Assembly: GCA_036489565.1 (NCBI GenBank)
Contig: DASXFN010000091.1
Coordinates: 1 to 64,000 of the forward strand
DNA from: JAICKN01 sp036489565
GTDB lineage: Bacteria; Acidobacteriota; Terriglobia; Terriglobales; Acidobacteriaceae
Length of the DNA: 64,000 nucleotides
Direction: 5' to 3'
This document shows, piece by piece, positions 34,469-42,390 of the stretch (the first letter of the stretch is position 1; every line of letters begins with the position of its first letter). A model generated the notes under the pieces. The model was not told where the DNA came from. It made no database searches and saw only the letters and a program-made list of their open reading frames with translations. The position numbers and the translations under genes were made by a program.

Positions 34469-36463
34469 ATGTTTGGCCGCGATGAAAAAGTCTCGCCGAT
34501 CCGCATTACCGCGACGCAGTACATCATCCTCGCAATTTTTTTAGTGCTGGCTTACGGACTCTGGCGGTTGCAGGTCTGGCAGAGCGATTACTACTCATCG
34601 CAAGCGGAAAAAAATAGTATTCGCGATGTGCCTATTCTCGCTCCTCGTGGGCAGATCTTTGACCGTGAAGGGCGCATCATCGTGGACAACTATCCCTCCT
34701 TCACGGCGTTATTACTGCGCGACTCATCGCGCGATTTAAATGCGGACGCGGACCTCATCGCCAAAGGCCTGCACATGGACCCCAAGGACGTGCGTGAGCG
34801 AATCAAACATTTTTCTTCCATGCCGCAGTACCAGCCAATTTATTTGAAAGATGACGTTACGCCGGATGAACTGGCGTTCATCGAAGCGCACCGCAATGAG
34901 TTGCCGGAACTCGATACGCTCATGGCTTACCGGCGCCTCTACCCGCGCAACGGTTTTCTGGCCCACTTGATCGGCTATGTAGGCGAGGTTAGCGAGAACA
35001 TGCTCAACCAGCCGCAGTGGGACCTCTACAACCCCGGCGACGTTGTCGGCAAATCGGGCGTGGAGCTGCAATACAACTCGACCCTGATGGGCGTCAACGG
35101 GTCGCGGCAGGTCGTCGTCAACAGTCACGGCAAAGAAGTAGGAGAACTGGACGAAAAGCCGGCGGTTTCAGGCAAGCCGATTAAATTGACCATAGACGTA
35201 GACCTGCAAATCGCCGCGGAAGAGGCAATGCAGGGATGGAACGGCGCGTTGGTGGCCATGAACCCGCGCAATGGCGAAATACTGGCCATGGTAAGCCGTC
35301 CCACGTTCGACCCTAACGATTTTGCCGTCAGCGTTTCCAGGAAACAATGGGCGGCGCTGGTGAACGACGAAAACCATCCCCTCTTGAATAAAGCCATCCA
35401 GGCGCAACTCGCCCCTGGTTCAACCTTCAAGATCATCATGTCGGTCGCGGGTTTGCAGGAACATATCGCGCAGGACATGCACGTACTCTGCAACGGCGGC
35501 GCGGATTTCTACGGCCACTACTACCACTGCCACGCGGTCCATGGCATGGTGGACATTACCAAGGGCATTTACCAGTCTTGTGACACTTTCTTCTATACCC
35601 TGGCTGAAAAGCTTGGCATTGAACGGATCGCGAAATACGCCACCATGTTTGGGCTGGGGCAAAAGACGGGCATTGACCTTCCGCAGGAAGTTTCGGGAGT
35701 CATGCCGTCGGAAGAGTGGAAGATTCGCAACTTCAAGGAAAAATGGTTTGCCGGAGAAACGATCTCAGTAGGCATCGGCCAGGGTTCCGTGGCGGTCACG
35801 CCGGTGCAGTTGGCGCGTGCCCTTGGAGGGATCGCCAACGGCGGCCTGCTGGTGCGCCCGCATGTGGCATTTCCTGAGGATCTGCCGCCCAATATGGTTC
35901 CTGCTTCGACGGACGACGGAAAGATACAAGTGCCCATTGATCCCAAAAACTGGGATTTGATTACGGATGCAATGGCGTTAGTGCCTAACCCCGGGGGCAC
36001 CGCTGCTGGTTCTCACTTGGAAGGAATTGACTTTGCCGGTAAGACCGGAACGGCGCAGACGATTTCGGCCGCGGCGAAAGCAAAGTTGAAAGGGAGCAAG
36101 GCGCAATATAGGAACAACGCGTGGTTTGTGGGCGTGGAACCTCGCCGTAATCCTGAAATTGTGATTTGCGTTCTGCTGGAGCAGGGGGAAGAGGGGCCAG
36201 TGGCGGCGCGAGTGGTTTCCCGCGTCATCAAGGCCTACGTGGAAAAGGAACGTCGGCAGCCACAAAGCGTGGCCGCGAGTGGTCATAAGACTGACGACGA
36301 CAAAATAAAAGACGGCAAGGTTAAAAACGGTAAGACTGACGTGGGTGCAGTGTGGACGTTTCCGGATGAAGATGGCGATCCGAACTTGCAGAGCGGTCAC
36401 TTCTATCTTGATATTGACCACAAGCGGGCGCCGCTAGCGACTGCGGCCCCGGGATTGCGCTGA
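34469..36463 (+). CDS. mrdA: Penicillin-binding protein 2, transpeptidase of the elongasome
   Basis: This 664-residue class B PBP has one N-terminal membrane helix (about 17-35) and a dimerisation or pedestal region with APRGQIFDREGRIIVDNYPSF. The transpeptidase domain has nucleophile Ser318-x-x-Lys321 (GSTFK), a second motif Ser370-Cys-Asp, and Lys525-Thr-Gly (GKTGTAQT). It cross-links nascent glycan strands made by RodA. SCD in place of the usual SxN is common among PBP2 proteins (SxD). A C-terminal Lys/Asp/Gly-rich extension of about 70 residues (DDDKIKDGKVKNGKTD) is unusual and probably disordered. The gene is 24 bases upstream of rodA. Confidence 0.95.
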   Translation: MFGRDEKVSPIRITATQYIILAIFLVLAYGLWRLQVWQSDYYSSQAEKNSIRDVPILAPRGQIFDREGRIIVDNYPSFTALLLRDSSRDLNADADLIAKGLHMDPKDVRERIKHFSSMPQYQPIYLKDDVTPDELAFIEAHRNELPELDTLMAYRRLYPRNGFLAHLIGYVGEVSENMLNQPQWDLYNPGDVVGKSGVELQYNSTLMGVNGSRQVVVNSHGKEVGELDEKPAVSGKPIKLTIDVDLQIAAEEAMQGWNGALVAMNPRNGEILAMVSRPTFDPNDFAVSVSRKQWAALVNDENHPLLNKAIQAQLAPGSTFKIIMSVAGLQEHIAQDMHVLCNGGADFYGHYYHCHAVHGMVDITKGIYQSCDTFFYTLAEKLGIERIAKYATMFGLGQKTGIDLPQEVSGVMPSEEWKIRNFKEKWFAGETISVGIGQGSVAVTPVQLARALGGIANGGLLVRPHVAFPEDLPPNMVPASTDDGKIQVPIDPKNWDLITDAMALVPNPGGTAAGSHLEGIDFAGKTGTAQTISAAAKAKLKGSKAQYRNNAWFVGVEPRRNPEIVICVLLEQGEEGPVAARVVSRVIKAYVEKERRQPQSVAASGHKTDDDKIKDGKVKNGKTDVGAVWTFPDEDGDPNLQSGHFYLDIDHKRAPLATAAPGLR

Positions 36464-36487
36464 GCGACAAAGAAATAGAGAACTGAA

Positions 36488-37588
36488 ATGGCGAGATACG
36501 TCTCATTCCGTGATTTCGACTGGTGGCTGCTGATCTTTGTTTTCATCATCTGCGGCCTGGGGATCATGGAGATCCACAGTGCCACCGAGCACACGAAATT
36601 TGCCGGTTCCCACATCAAGCAAATTTATTGGGTGCTTGCCGGCGTGGGCAGCATGTTTCTCGTCAGCCTGTTCAATTATCAGGTGCTTTTGGAGCGGGCG
36701 CACTGGTTTTACATTGCGGCGGTGGCTTCGCTGATGATGGTGCTGGTTTTCGGACAGAAATACCTGGGCGCGCGGCGTTGGGTGAAGCTGCCGGGTGGGA
36801 TTCACTTTCAGCCTTCGGAGTGGGTCAAGCTGATTTTGATTCTCGCCATGGCGAAATATTTTTCCGACTTGCGCCAGCGGGAACTTTCCTGGGCTGATTT
36901 CATTAAGGCGGGCGCACTCATTGGTTTTCCCATGCTGCTGGTGCTGAAGCAGCCGGATTTGGGCACGGCGCTCACTTATGTTCCGATTGCGGTGGTGGGA
37001 ATTTTTCTTGGTGGGCTGCAATTCAAACAGGGCTTCATTGTTGGATTGCTGGCGGCGATCGCCATTACCACAGTGTTCTTTCTTCCCAACGTCCACATTC
37101 TGAAGCAGTATCAGCGAGACCGGTTAACGAACTTTATCCGTCCGGAGGCGGACAGCCAGGGATCGGGCTACCAGGTGATGCAGTCAAAAATTGCCGTGGG
37201 TTCGGGGGGGATTTGGGGCAGCAGCAGCGGCACGCAGACCCATTTGGCCTTCCTTCCTGTTCCGCAAACGGACTTTATTTTCGCGGCGTTCGCCGAAGAA
37301 CATGGATTCGTGGCAGCGCTGGGGGTCCTGCTGCTATACTTTATCGTGCTGATGCGGCTCATCCAGAATGCGCAAACGGCGCCTGATCGTGCCGGCACAT
37401 TCGTGGTGATGGGTGTGGTGGCGGTGCTAAGCTTTCACATCCTGGTCAACGTCGGCATGGTAGTCGGATTTATGCCGGTAACCGGAATACCTTTGCCATT
37501 AATGAGTTATGGCGGGTCTTCCGTCCTGTTTATGTTCTTGGCGCTGGGTATCGTGATGAATGTACGGATGCGCCGGTTTGTGAACTAA
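36488..37588 (+). CDS. rodA: Peptidoglycan glycosyltransferase RodA (SEDS)
   Basis: This 366-residue SEDS protein has about ten membrane helices. Visible motifs include GARRWVKLPGGIHFQPSEWVK, LKQPDLGTALTYVP, the large loop with AVGSGGIWGSSSGTQTHLAFLPVPQTDFIFAAFAEEHGF (split here as LPVPQTDFIF and AEEHGF), and the C-terminal PLPLMSYGGSSVL. RodA polymerises lipid II at the inner membrane and pairs with PBP2, encoded directly upstream. Usual length for the family is about 370-415. A compact hairpin at 37653, 64 bases after the stop, probably ends this operon before the RNase gene. Confidence 0.95.
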   Translation: MARYVSFRDFDWWLLIFVFIICGLGIMEIHSATEHTKFAGSHIKQIYWVLAGVGSMFLVSLFNYQVLLERAHWFYIAAVASLMMVLVFGQKYLGARRWVKLPGGIHFQPSEWVKLILILAMAKYFSDLRQRELSWADFIKAGALIGFPMLLVLKQPDLGTALTYVPIAVVGIFLGGLQFKQGFIVGLLAAIAITTVFFLPNVHILKQYQRDRLTNFIRPEADSQGSGYQVMQSKIAVGSGGIWGSSSGTQTHLAFLPVPQTDFIFAAFAEEHGFVAALGVLLLYFIVLMRLIQNAQTAPDRAGTFVVMGVVAVLSFHILVNVGMVVGFMPVTGIPLPLMSYGGSSVLFMFLALGIVMNVRMRRFVN

Positions 37589-37652
37589 GATCAGGGCAAA
37601 GGTCTGCGGACCTTAACGATTTGCGGATCAGAATTTTACGACTAGAGTTCAG

Positions 37653-37676
37653 CCGCATCCAGGGGATGCGGTCTTT
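37653..37676 (+). terminator. Hairpin after rodA
   Basis: A perfect 8-bp stem (CCGCATCC, 37653-37660; GGATGCGG, 37664-37671) with loop AGG is followed by TCTTT. The T-tract is short, so termination strength is uncertain. Confidence 0.5.
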
Positions 37677-37705
37677 GACAGATACAGATTTGGTACAGAT
37701 ACAGA
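37675..37705 (+). promoter_or_regulatory. Candidate promoter for the RNase E/G gene
   Basis: There is a perfect -35 box TTGACA at 37675-37680. The -10 is weak: GATACA (17-base spacer) or TACAGA (19-base spacer) inside an ACAGAT repeat. The promoter follows the rodA hairpin directly. Confidence 0.4.
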
Positions 37706-37813
37706 TAACGATCGCCCTCGCGTAAAGAGGACACACACCGGTTGAGTTGCAGTAGGAAACCGGGCAGGATTAAAGCTAGGCGTTGCTGGGCAGGTAACGG
37801 CCCCTTCGGACTT

Positions 37814-37832
37814 TTCAGAGCGGCGCTCTGAA
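37814..37832 (+). promoter_or_regulatory. Leader hairpin 1 upstream of RNase E/G gene
   Basis: An 8-bp perfect stem (TTCAGAGC, 37814-37821; GCTCTGAA, 37825-37832) with a 3-base loop. It lies in the presumed 5' untranslated region and could be a structural element read by the RNase itself. Confidence 0.45.
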
Positions 37833-37920
37833 TCAGTTGTCCGAGAGAGCGGTCACAAACCCGAATAGAACGCGGATTGCGATAGTGCAAAAGATTCCTA
37901 AGTTAATCGAACGGAACCAG

Positions 37921-37940
37921 CTTCGGGCCACATCCCGAAG
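37921..37940 (+). promoter_or_regulatory. Leader hairpin 2 upstream of RNase E/G gene
   Basis: A 7-bp perfect stem (CTTCGGG, 37921-37927; CCCGAAG, 37934-37940) with a 6-base loop, about 115 bases before the start codon. Confidence 0.45.
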
Positions 37941-38054
37941 CAGCAGCCGCCCCCAACCGGAGCGGAACATCGCATTGCTACATCCTCTCGACATTCTTCT
38001 GCTTTCCATCCGGTGATGCCTGCGCCGCGAAACGGCGCCGGGCCGGAGTTTTTA

Positions 38055-40856
38055 ATGACAAAAGAATTGTTTGTTTCAGCCACCCCACACGAGACCAAAG
38101 TTGGGATGGTGGAAGATGACCTGCTCGCGGAAATCTACCTGGAGCGGGAAAACGAATACACCTTAGCAGGTTCCATTTACAAAGGCCGCGTGACGCGCGT
38201 GCTGCCCGGCATGCAGTCGGCATTCGTGGATATTGGCCTGGAGCGCGATGCGTTCCTCTATGTCTCCGATTTCATGGAACTGGAAGACCCGGAGGATCTG
38301 GACGAAATTCCGACCCAGGGTCTCGCTCCTCAGAACCATAGGAGTCAGGAGCAAGGAACTCAGGATCATGGGACTCAGGATCACGGAACCGAGCCTGCCA
38401 CAGAGATGGAGCAGGAAGCTGGCCGTTTGGAGACTTCCGAAGGGATAGAGGACGGCCCGTCAGAATCAGAGACGGTGTCATCGGAGTCGCAGGGCCGGGA
38501 GGGTTCTGAATCGCGAGAAGGGCGGGGAGGGGTGAGGAACCGCCGACGCCGTCGCGGACGCCGCGGCGAACGGACCATGCCGGAGACCAAATATGCGAAG
38601 CCGGAGCAGTCAGAGCGGCCAGTGCGCGAAACGCATCGCGCGGAACGTTCCGACTCCGACTCCGACTATGGGCCGCCCCCGGGATACCAGCCGATACTCC
38701 TGCCTGGAGAATCGATTTCCAAATACCGGCAGCAGCCACCCTTACAGGGCCGCCCGACGGAGCGGAGCGCGGTGTCGTCCGCGGCTTCATCTCAATTTTC
38801 ATCGTCTCGACCTCGCGGGGGCGAAACCGAATTCCCGCCCCGGCTTTCCGAGAAATTTCCGGAAGATGAGCCTTTGTTCGCGACCCGCGAAAATGCCAAT
38901 GCCAAAGATGCGAGCGCTCGTACACTCCGCGATGAAGAATCACAATCCAAAAAAGTGACGTCGCATCCTGAATTGAACGTAGGTTCTTCGGAGTGGGAGC
39001 GCGAGCAGCAGCGCCTGCACCAGATGAACGTTGCCGCGGTATTTGGCGAAGAAGTGGCCGAGGAGATCCAGGAAGAAGAACAGGAAGATCGTACGTCGGC
39101 CGAGCATGGACGCGAAGAGAATGTTTTAAGCCTTCGCGAACGTTCCACGGCGCCCGCGGCCGCCAGCGGAACGATGGAGGAAGAGGAAATCGAAGAGGAA
39201 GAGACTGATCTCGATTCATACGTGGACGCTCTTGAAGAAGACGCCGCGTTTGAGGAGATGGAAGAAGAAACCCACGCCGCCGGAGAGTTTGACGAGACGG
39301 AAACGCACGAAATTGCGGCTGCAACAGAAGCGGAAGTTCAAGGCGGGATTTCATTTTCGGCTGAACATGTTTCCGCGGAAGAAGTTGAGGTAACGGGGGA
39401 AGAAGTGGACCCGGAAGCCGAGGAAGAATCCGAACTTGAAGTAGCGCAGGAAGAGGCAGAAGCGCTGCTGGATGCCGAAGCGCGCGGCAATGGCACAGTG
39501 GATGCGCGTGCTGAGGTGCGAGCGCCCGCCACAACCGCGGCCTACACCAAGCGAGCGCGCCGACCAGACTTCAACCGTCGTGGTGGTGGCCAACGCAATC
39601 GTCGTGGAGGCAGTGGAGGCGGACGACGTTTTCCGCGCCGCGAGCCTCAAAATCTGCCACTTATCAGCGATCTGCTGAAAGAAGGCCAGGAAATTCTAGT
39701 GCAGATCGCGAAAGAGCCGATTGGCAAAAAAGGCGCGCGCATCACCAGCCACATTGCGCTGCCCGGACGGTTTCTTGTTTACATGCCAACGGTCAACCAC
39801 ACCGGCGTTTCGCGGAAGATTGCTTCTGAAGAAGAACGCCAGCGTCTGAAGCGAATCATCATCAGCGAGCGGGAGAATGGGCATGGAGGCTTCATCGTAC
39901 GCACCGCCGCGCAGGGAGCGTCAGAAGATGAGCTTCGCGCCGATATCCGGTTTCTGAAGAATTTATGGACGGAAATTCGCACCCGCGCCGAGAGTTCCAA
40001 TCCCCCGGCATTGATCTACCACGATCTGAATGTGGTGGAGCGCGTGTTGCGCGACCAAGTCACCTCAGACTTCTCCGTGATCTGGGTGGATAACGAACAG
40101 GAATATGAGCGCATTTTGCGCTTCGCCCACCGCTTCCAGCCGGCGCTGGTGCGGAAGGTAAAACTTTATAGCAAGGAAACTCCGCTCTACGACCAGTTTG
40201 GATTGAGCGAGGAAATCAATAAGGCGCTTAAATCGAAGGTCTGGTTGAAAAGCGGCGGCTATATTGTCATCAATCAAACCGAGGCGTTGGTCGCGATTGA
40301 CGTGAATACAGGAAAGTACGTCGGCAAAACCGCGCGCCTGGAAGATACGATTGTGAAAACCAATGTGGACGCCATCAAGGAGATTGTGCGGCAGATACGG
40401 CTGCGCGATTTGGGCGGAATCATCATCATTGACTTCATTGATATGGACGAGCGTCGCAATCGCCAGAAAGTAATGCAAGCGTTGGAAGAGGCGCTGCGCA
40501 GCGACCGGTCCCCATCGAAAGTGCTTCAATTTAACGATTTCGGACTGGTTGCGATCACCCGCAAACGTGTGAAGCAGTCGCTCGAGCGCACCATTGGAGC
40601 GCCGTGTCCGTATTGCCAGTCCACCGGCTTCGTGAAATCGGTGAGCACGGTTTGCAACGAGATTTATATCGAGATGCGCAAGATCGCCAGTCATCTCGAA
40701 CACGCGGATGTAATGCTTCGGGTCAATCCGGAAGTCGGTAAGTTCCTGAAATCGACCAATGGCCGCCTGCTGAATGAGATGGAAGAGATGACCAAGCGCA
40801 CGGTAATAGTTAAGAGCGATCCGGCTCTGCATCAGGAGCAGTTCGACATCAATTAA
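38055..40856 (+). CDS. rne: RNase E/G family endoribonuclease with large insertion in the S1 domain
   Basis: This 933-residue protein has an N-terminal region (ELFVSATPHETKVGMVEDD) and the first half of an S1 domain (YKGRVTRVLPGMQSAFVDIG, about 40-80), as in RNase G. The S1 fold is then interrupted by about 440 low-complexity residues (about 90-530) and resumes at LISDLLKEGQEILVQIAKEP. The 5' sensor, the DNase I-like catalytic domain with Asp749 (AIDVNTGKY) and Asp793 (IIIDFIDM), and the zinc-link pair Cys851-x-x-Cys854 follow. The protein starts rRNA maturation and mRNA decay. The insertion has a QDHG repeat, an Arg cluster, a long Glu-rich part and a final RGG-like patch. ATG 38055 with GGAG was chosen over GTG 38013. 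Confidence 0.93.
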   Translation: MTKELFVSATPHETKVGMVEDDLLAEIYLERENEYTLAGSIYKGRVTRVLPGMQSAFVDIGLERDAFLYVSDFMELEDPEDLDEIPTQGLAPQNHRSQEQGTQDHGTQDHGTEPATEMEQEAGRLETSEGIEDGPSESETVSSESQGREGSESREGRGGVRNRRRRRGRRGERTMPETKYAKPEQSERPVRETHRAERSDSDSDYGPPPGYQPILLPGESISKYRQQPPLQGRPTERSAVSSAASSQFSSSRPRGGETEFPPRLSEKFPEDEPLFATRENANAKDASARTLRDEESQSKKVTSHPELNVGSSEWEREQQRLHQMNVAAVFGEEVAEEIQEEEQEDRTSAEHGREENVLSLRERSTAPAAASGTMEEEEIEEEETDLDSYVDALEEDAAFEEMEEETHAAGEFDETETHEIAAATEAEVQGGISFSAEHVSAEEVEVTGEEVDPEAEEESELEVAQEEAEALLDAEARGNGTVDARAEVRAPATTAAYTKRARRPDFNRRGGGQRNRRGGSGGGRRFPRREPQNLPLISDLLKEGQEILVQIAKEPIGKKGARITSHIALPGRFLVYMPTVNHTGVSRKIASEEERQRLKRIIISERENGHGGFIVRTAAQGASEDELRADIRFLKNLWTEIRTRAESSNPPALIYHDLNVVERVLRDQVTSDFSVIWVDNEQEYERILRFAHRFQPALVRKVKLYSKETPLYDQFGLSEEINKALKSKVWLKSGGYIVINQTEALVAIDVNTGKYVGKTARLEDTIVKTNVDAIKEIVRQIRLRDLGGIIIIDFIDMDERRNRQKVMQALEEALRSDRSPSKVLQFNDFGLVAITRKRVKQSLERTIGAPCPYCQSTGFVKSVSTVCNEIYIEMRKIASHLEHADVMLRVNPEVGKFLKSTNGRLLNEMEEMTKRTVIVKSDPALHQEQFDIN

Positions 40857-40890
40857 TCCGCGGATCGGTTGAAGATTTTTGTGTTCAGAA

Positions 40891-40920
40891 AAAGACGGGC
40901 TTCGGCCCGTCTTTATTTTT
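40891..40920. terminator. UUCG-loop terminator after RNase E/G gene
   Basis: A perfect 10-bp stem (AAAGACGGGC, 40891-40900; GCCCGTCTTT, 40905-40914) closes a TTCG tetraloop and is followed by ATTTTT. The A-run on the other side lets it also serve the convergent gene ending at 40940. Confidence 0.92.
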
Positions 40921-40939
40921 CCCACGGACAGGAAGAATT

Positions 40940-41362
40940 TTATTTGCTGGCAGCGCCCTTCCTGCGATTTTTTCTGGCATCGTATTCGGAGCGAATCTTC
41001 TCGTAGTTCCTGGCTAAGACCTCCAATTCCTTGTCGGAAAGGTGTTCGATGCTGATCATGTTATTGTGCGCGTCGCGCATGGAATGAATGAGCTCATCGA
41101 GTTTTAAGTGGATGGCGCGGGCGTCGCGATTTTGGGTGTTCTGTATCAGAAAAACCATGAGGAAGGTCACAATCGTAGTAGCTGTATTGATGACCAGTTG
41201 CCATGTATTTGAATACCGGAAAGTGGGGCCGACCGAGGCCCAGGCCACGATGATGAGGAAAGAGGCCAAGAAAGCCCATTTGGTTCCGACTATAAACGAC
41301 ATCTTCGTAGCAAATACCTGAAAATGGTCTCCTACCCGGTTGCTCTGTTTCGCTTCGGCCAT
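40940..41362 (-). CDS. Low-affinity iron permease-like small membrane protein
   Basis: This 140-residue protein has two close membrane helices (about 22-42 and 48-68: KWAFLASFLIIVAWASVGP, then TATTIVTFLMVFLIQNTQNRD) and a helical, charged C-terminus (KLDELIHSMRDAHNNM, then LSDKELEVLARNYEKI). The arrangement and the IQNTQNRDxxAIHLKLDELI stretch match the low-affinity iron permease family (PF04120-like). Actual iron transport by bacterial members is not well supported. ATG 41362 has AGGAGGCG upstream and was preferred to the open frame to 41494. It is divergent from the VanY-like gene, with 143 bases between the two starts. Confidence 0.8.
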   Translation of the reverse strand: MAEAKQSNRVGDHFQVFATKMSFIVGTKWAFLASFLIIVAWASVGPTFRYSNTWQLVINTATTIVTFLMVFLIQNTQNRDARAIHLKLDELIHSMRDAHNNMISIEHLSDKELEVLARNYEKIRSEYDARKNRRKGAASK

Positions 41363-41505
41363 TGTGATTCTCGCCTCCTGAAATTGCCACACTTTCGATG
41401 CAGCTTCCATGTCTCGCGTCGAGGGATGTTGGCCGGGATGCAGAGGAGAGTTGTGCCAAGGCCCGCACTTTTCACGGGCTTTCATTTCAGCCAAAATACA
41501 TAACA

Positions 41506-42276
41506 GTGCGATTGCTGAAGCGAGAATGGAAAATCTTTGGTGGAATGTGGGCGGTGCTGTTTCTGATCGTGGCCGTGCCCGTTGCCATGGCGCAGAACCT
41601 GCCTGAGGGAAATGAAAATCCGAGCGCGAGCGCTTTGTTTAACAAATCGGAGTTTTCTCTGGATGATCCCGCGAGTTTGTGGGTGGTCGTCAACAAAATG
41701 CGGCGGCTTCCGGAGGGATATGTTCCGACCGACTTGGTTGTTCCACATGTGCGCTTGCAGCTTTCGCCAAAGGCCGAGCGCATGCATGTTCGGCAAGTGG
41801 CGGCGGGTCCCTTGCAGGATCTTTTTGCCGCCGCCCACCAGGCCGGATTTAGTCTTGAACTCCTGAGTGGATATCGCTCTGAGGCCTACCAGAAAAAAAT
41901 CTATGACAAGTATGTAAAGAAATTAAAAGCGCGGGCGGCCATTGCCAGCGCGCAACCCGGCTATAGTGAGCACCAGACGGGCTTGGCCGTTGACTTAGAC
42001 CGCTATAGAGACCTTCGCTGCCTGGCGATGCCCTGTTTTGCTGCGATGCCCGAGGCCAAATGGCTTGCCGAGCACGCGCATGAGTTTGGATTTATTATTC
42101 GATACGAAAAAGACAGAGAATCCGTCACCGGCTACGAATACGAACCGTGGCATCTGCGCTATGTGGGCAAAGAGCTGGCGACGGAACTATTTCTCAAACA
42201 TCAAACGATGGAAGAATTCTTTGACGTTGCAGGGGTCCCCCAAAATTCCACGGCTGCGATTCCTAGAAACAGATAA
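41506..42276 (+). CDS. VanY-type D-alanyl-D-alanine carboxypeptidase (M15B)
   Basis: The product begins with a signal peptide (VRLLKREWKIFGGMWAVLF, then VAMA before QNLP) and has a single M15 domain of about 180 residues. It has LSGYRSEAYQKKIYDKYV, the zinc ligands in SEHQTGLAVDLD (His and Asp) and the catalytic Glu/His of EPWHLRYVG. Such enzymes remove the terminal D-Ala from wall pentapeptides outside the inner membrane, limiting cross-linking. GTG 41506 gives a basic n-region. ATG 41545 is an alternative that would shorten the signal. An isolated wall-editing enzyme is the likely role, as no van resistance genes are nearby. Confidence 0.85.
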   Translation: MRLLKREWKIFGGMWAVLFLIVAVPVAMAQNLPEGNENPSASALFNKSEFSLDDPASLWVVVNKMRRLPEGYVPTDLVVPHVRLQLSPKAERMHVRQVAAGPLQDLFAAAHQAGFSLELLSGYRSEAYQKKIYDKYVKKLKARAAIASAQPGYSEHQTGLAVDLDRYRDLRCLAMPCFAAMPEAKWLAEHAHEFGFIIRYEKDRESVTGYEYEPWHLRYVGKELATELFLKHQTMEEFFDVAGVPQNSTAAIPRNR

Positions 42277-42325
42277 GCTTCGCGAGAAAAACTCCTGGGG
42301 CAGGCGCAAACTCGATTTCAAGTCG

Positions 42326-42331
42326 TATAAT
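42326..42331 (+). promoter_or_regulatory. Candidate -10 box for the sugar-dehydrogenase cluster
   Basis: TATAAT with a TCG just upstream lies 60 bases before the first ATG (42391). No good -35 box sits at the expected spacing, so an activator or alternative sigma factor may be needed. Confidence 0.35.
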
Positions 42332-42390
42332 GGCCCGCTGGCTCGCGGCTTGTTTGTCTGAGCCTGACATCCCCATTAAGGAAATCCGGA

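Larger units (their letters stand above)
37589..38054 (+). other. Long intergenic region: operon end and RNase E/G leader
   Basis: These 466 bases carry no convincing protein gene on either strand. In order they contain a terminator-like hairpin (37653-37671), a TTGACA box and repeated ACAGAT units (37675-37706), and two hairpins (37814-37832, 37921-37940). The ribosome binding site GGAG for the RNase E/G gene follows at 38045-38048. From the candidate promoter the leader would be about 350 bases long. Confidence 0.6.
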
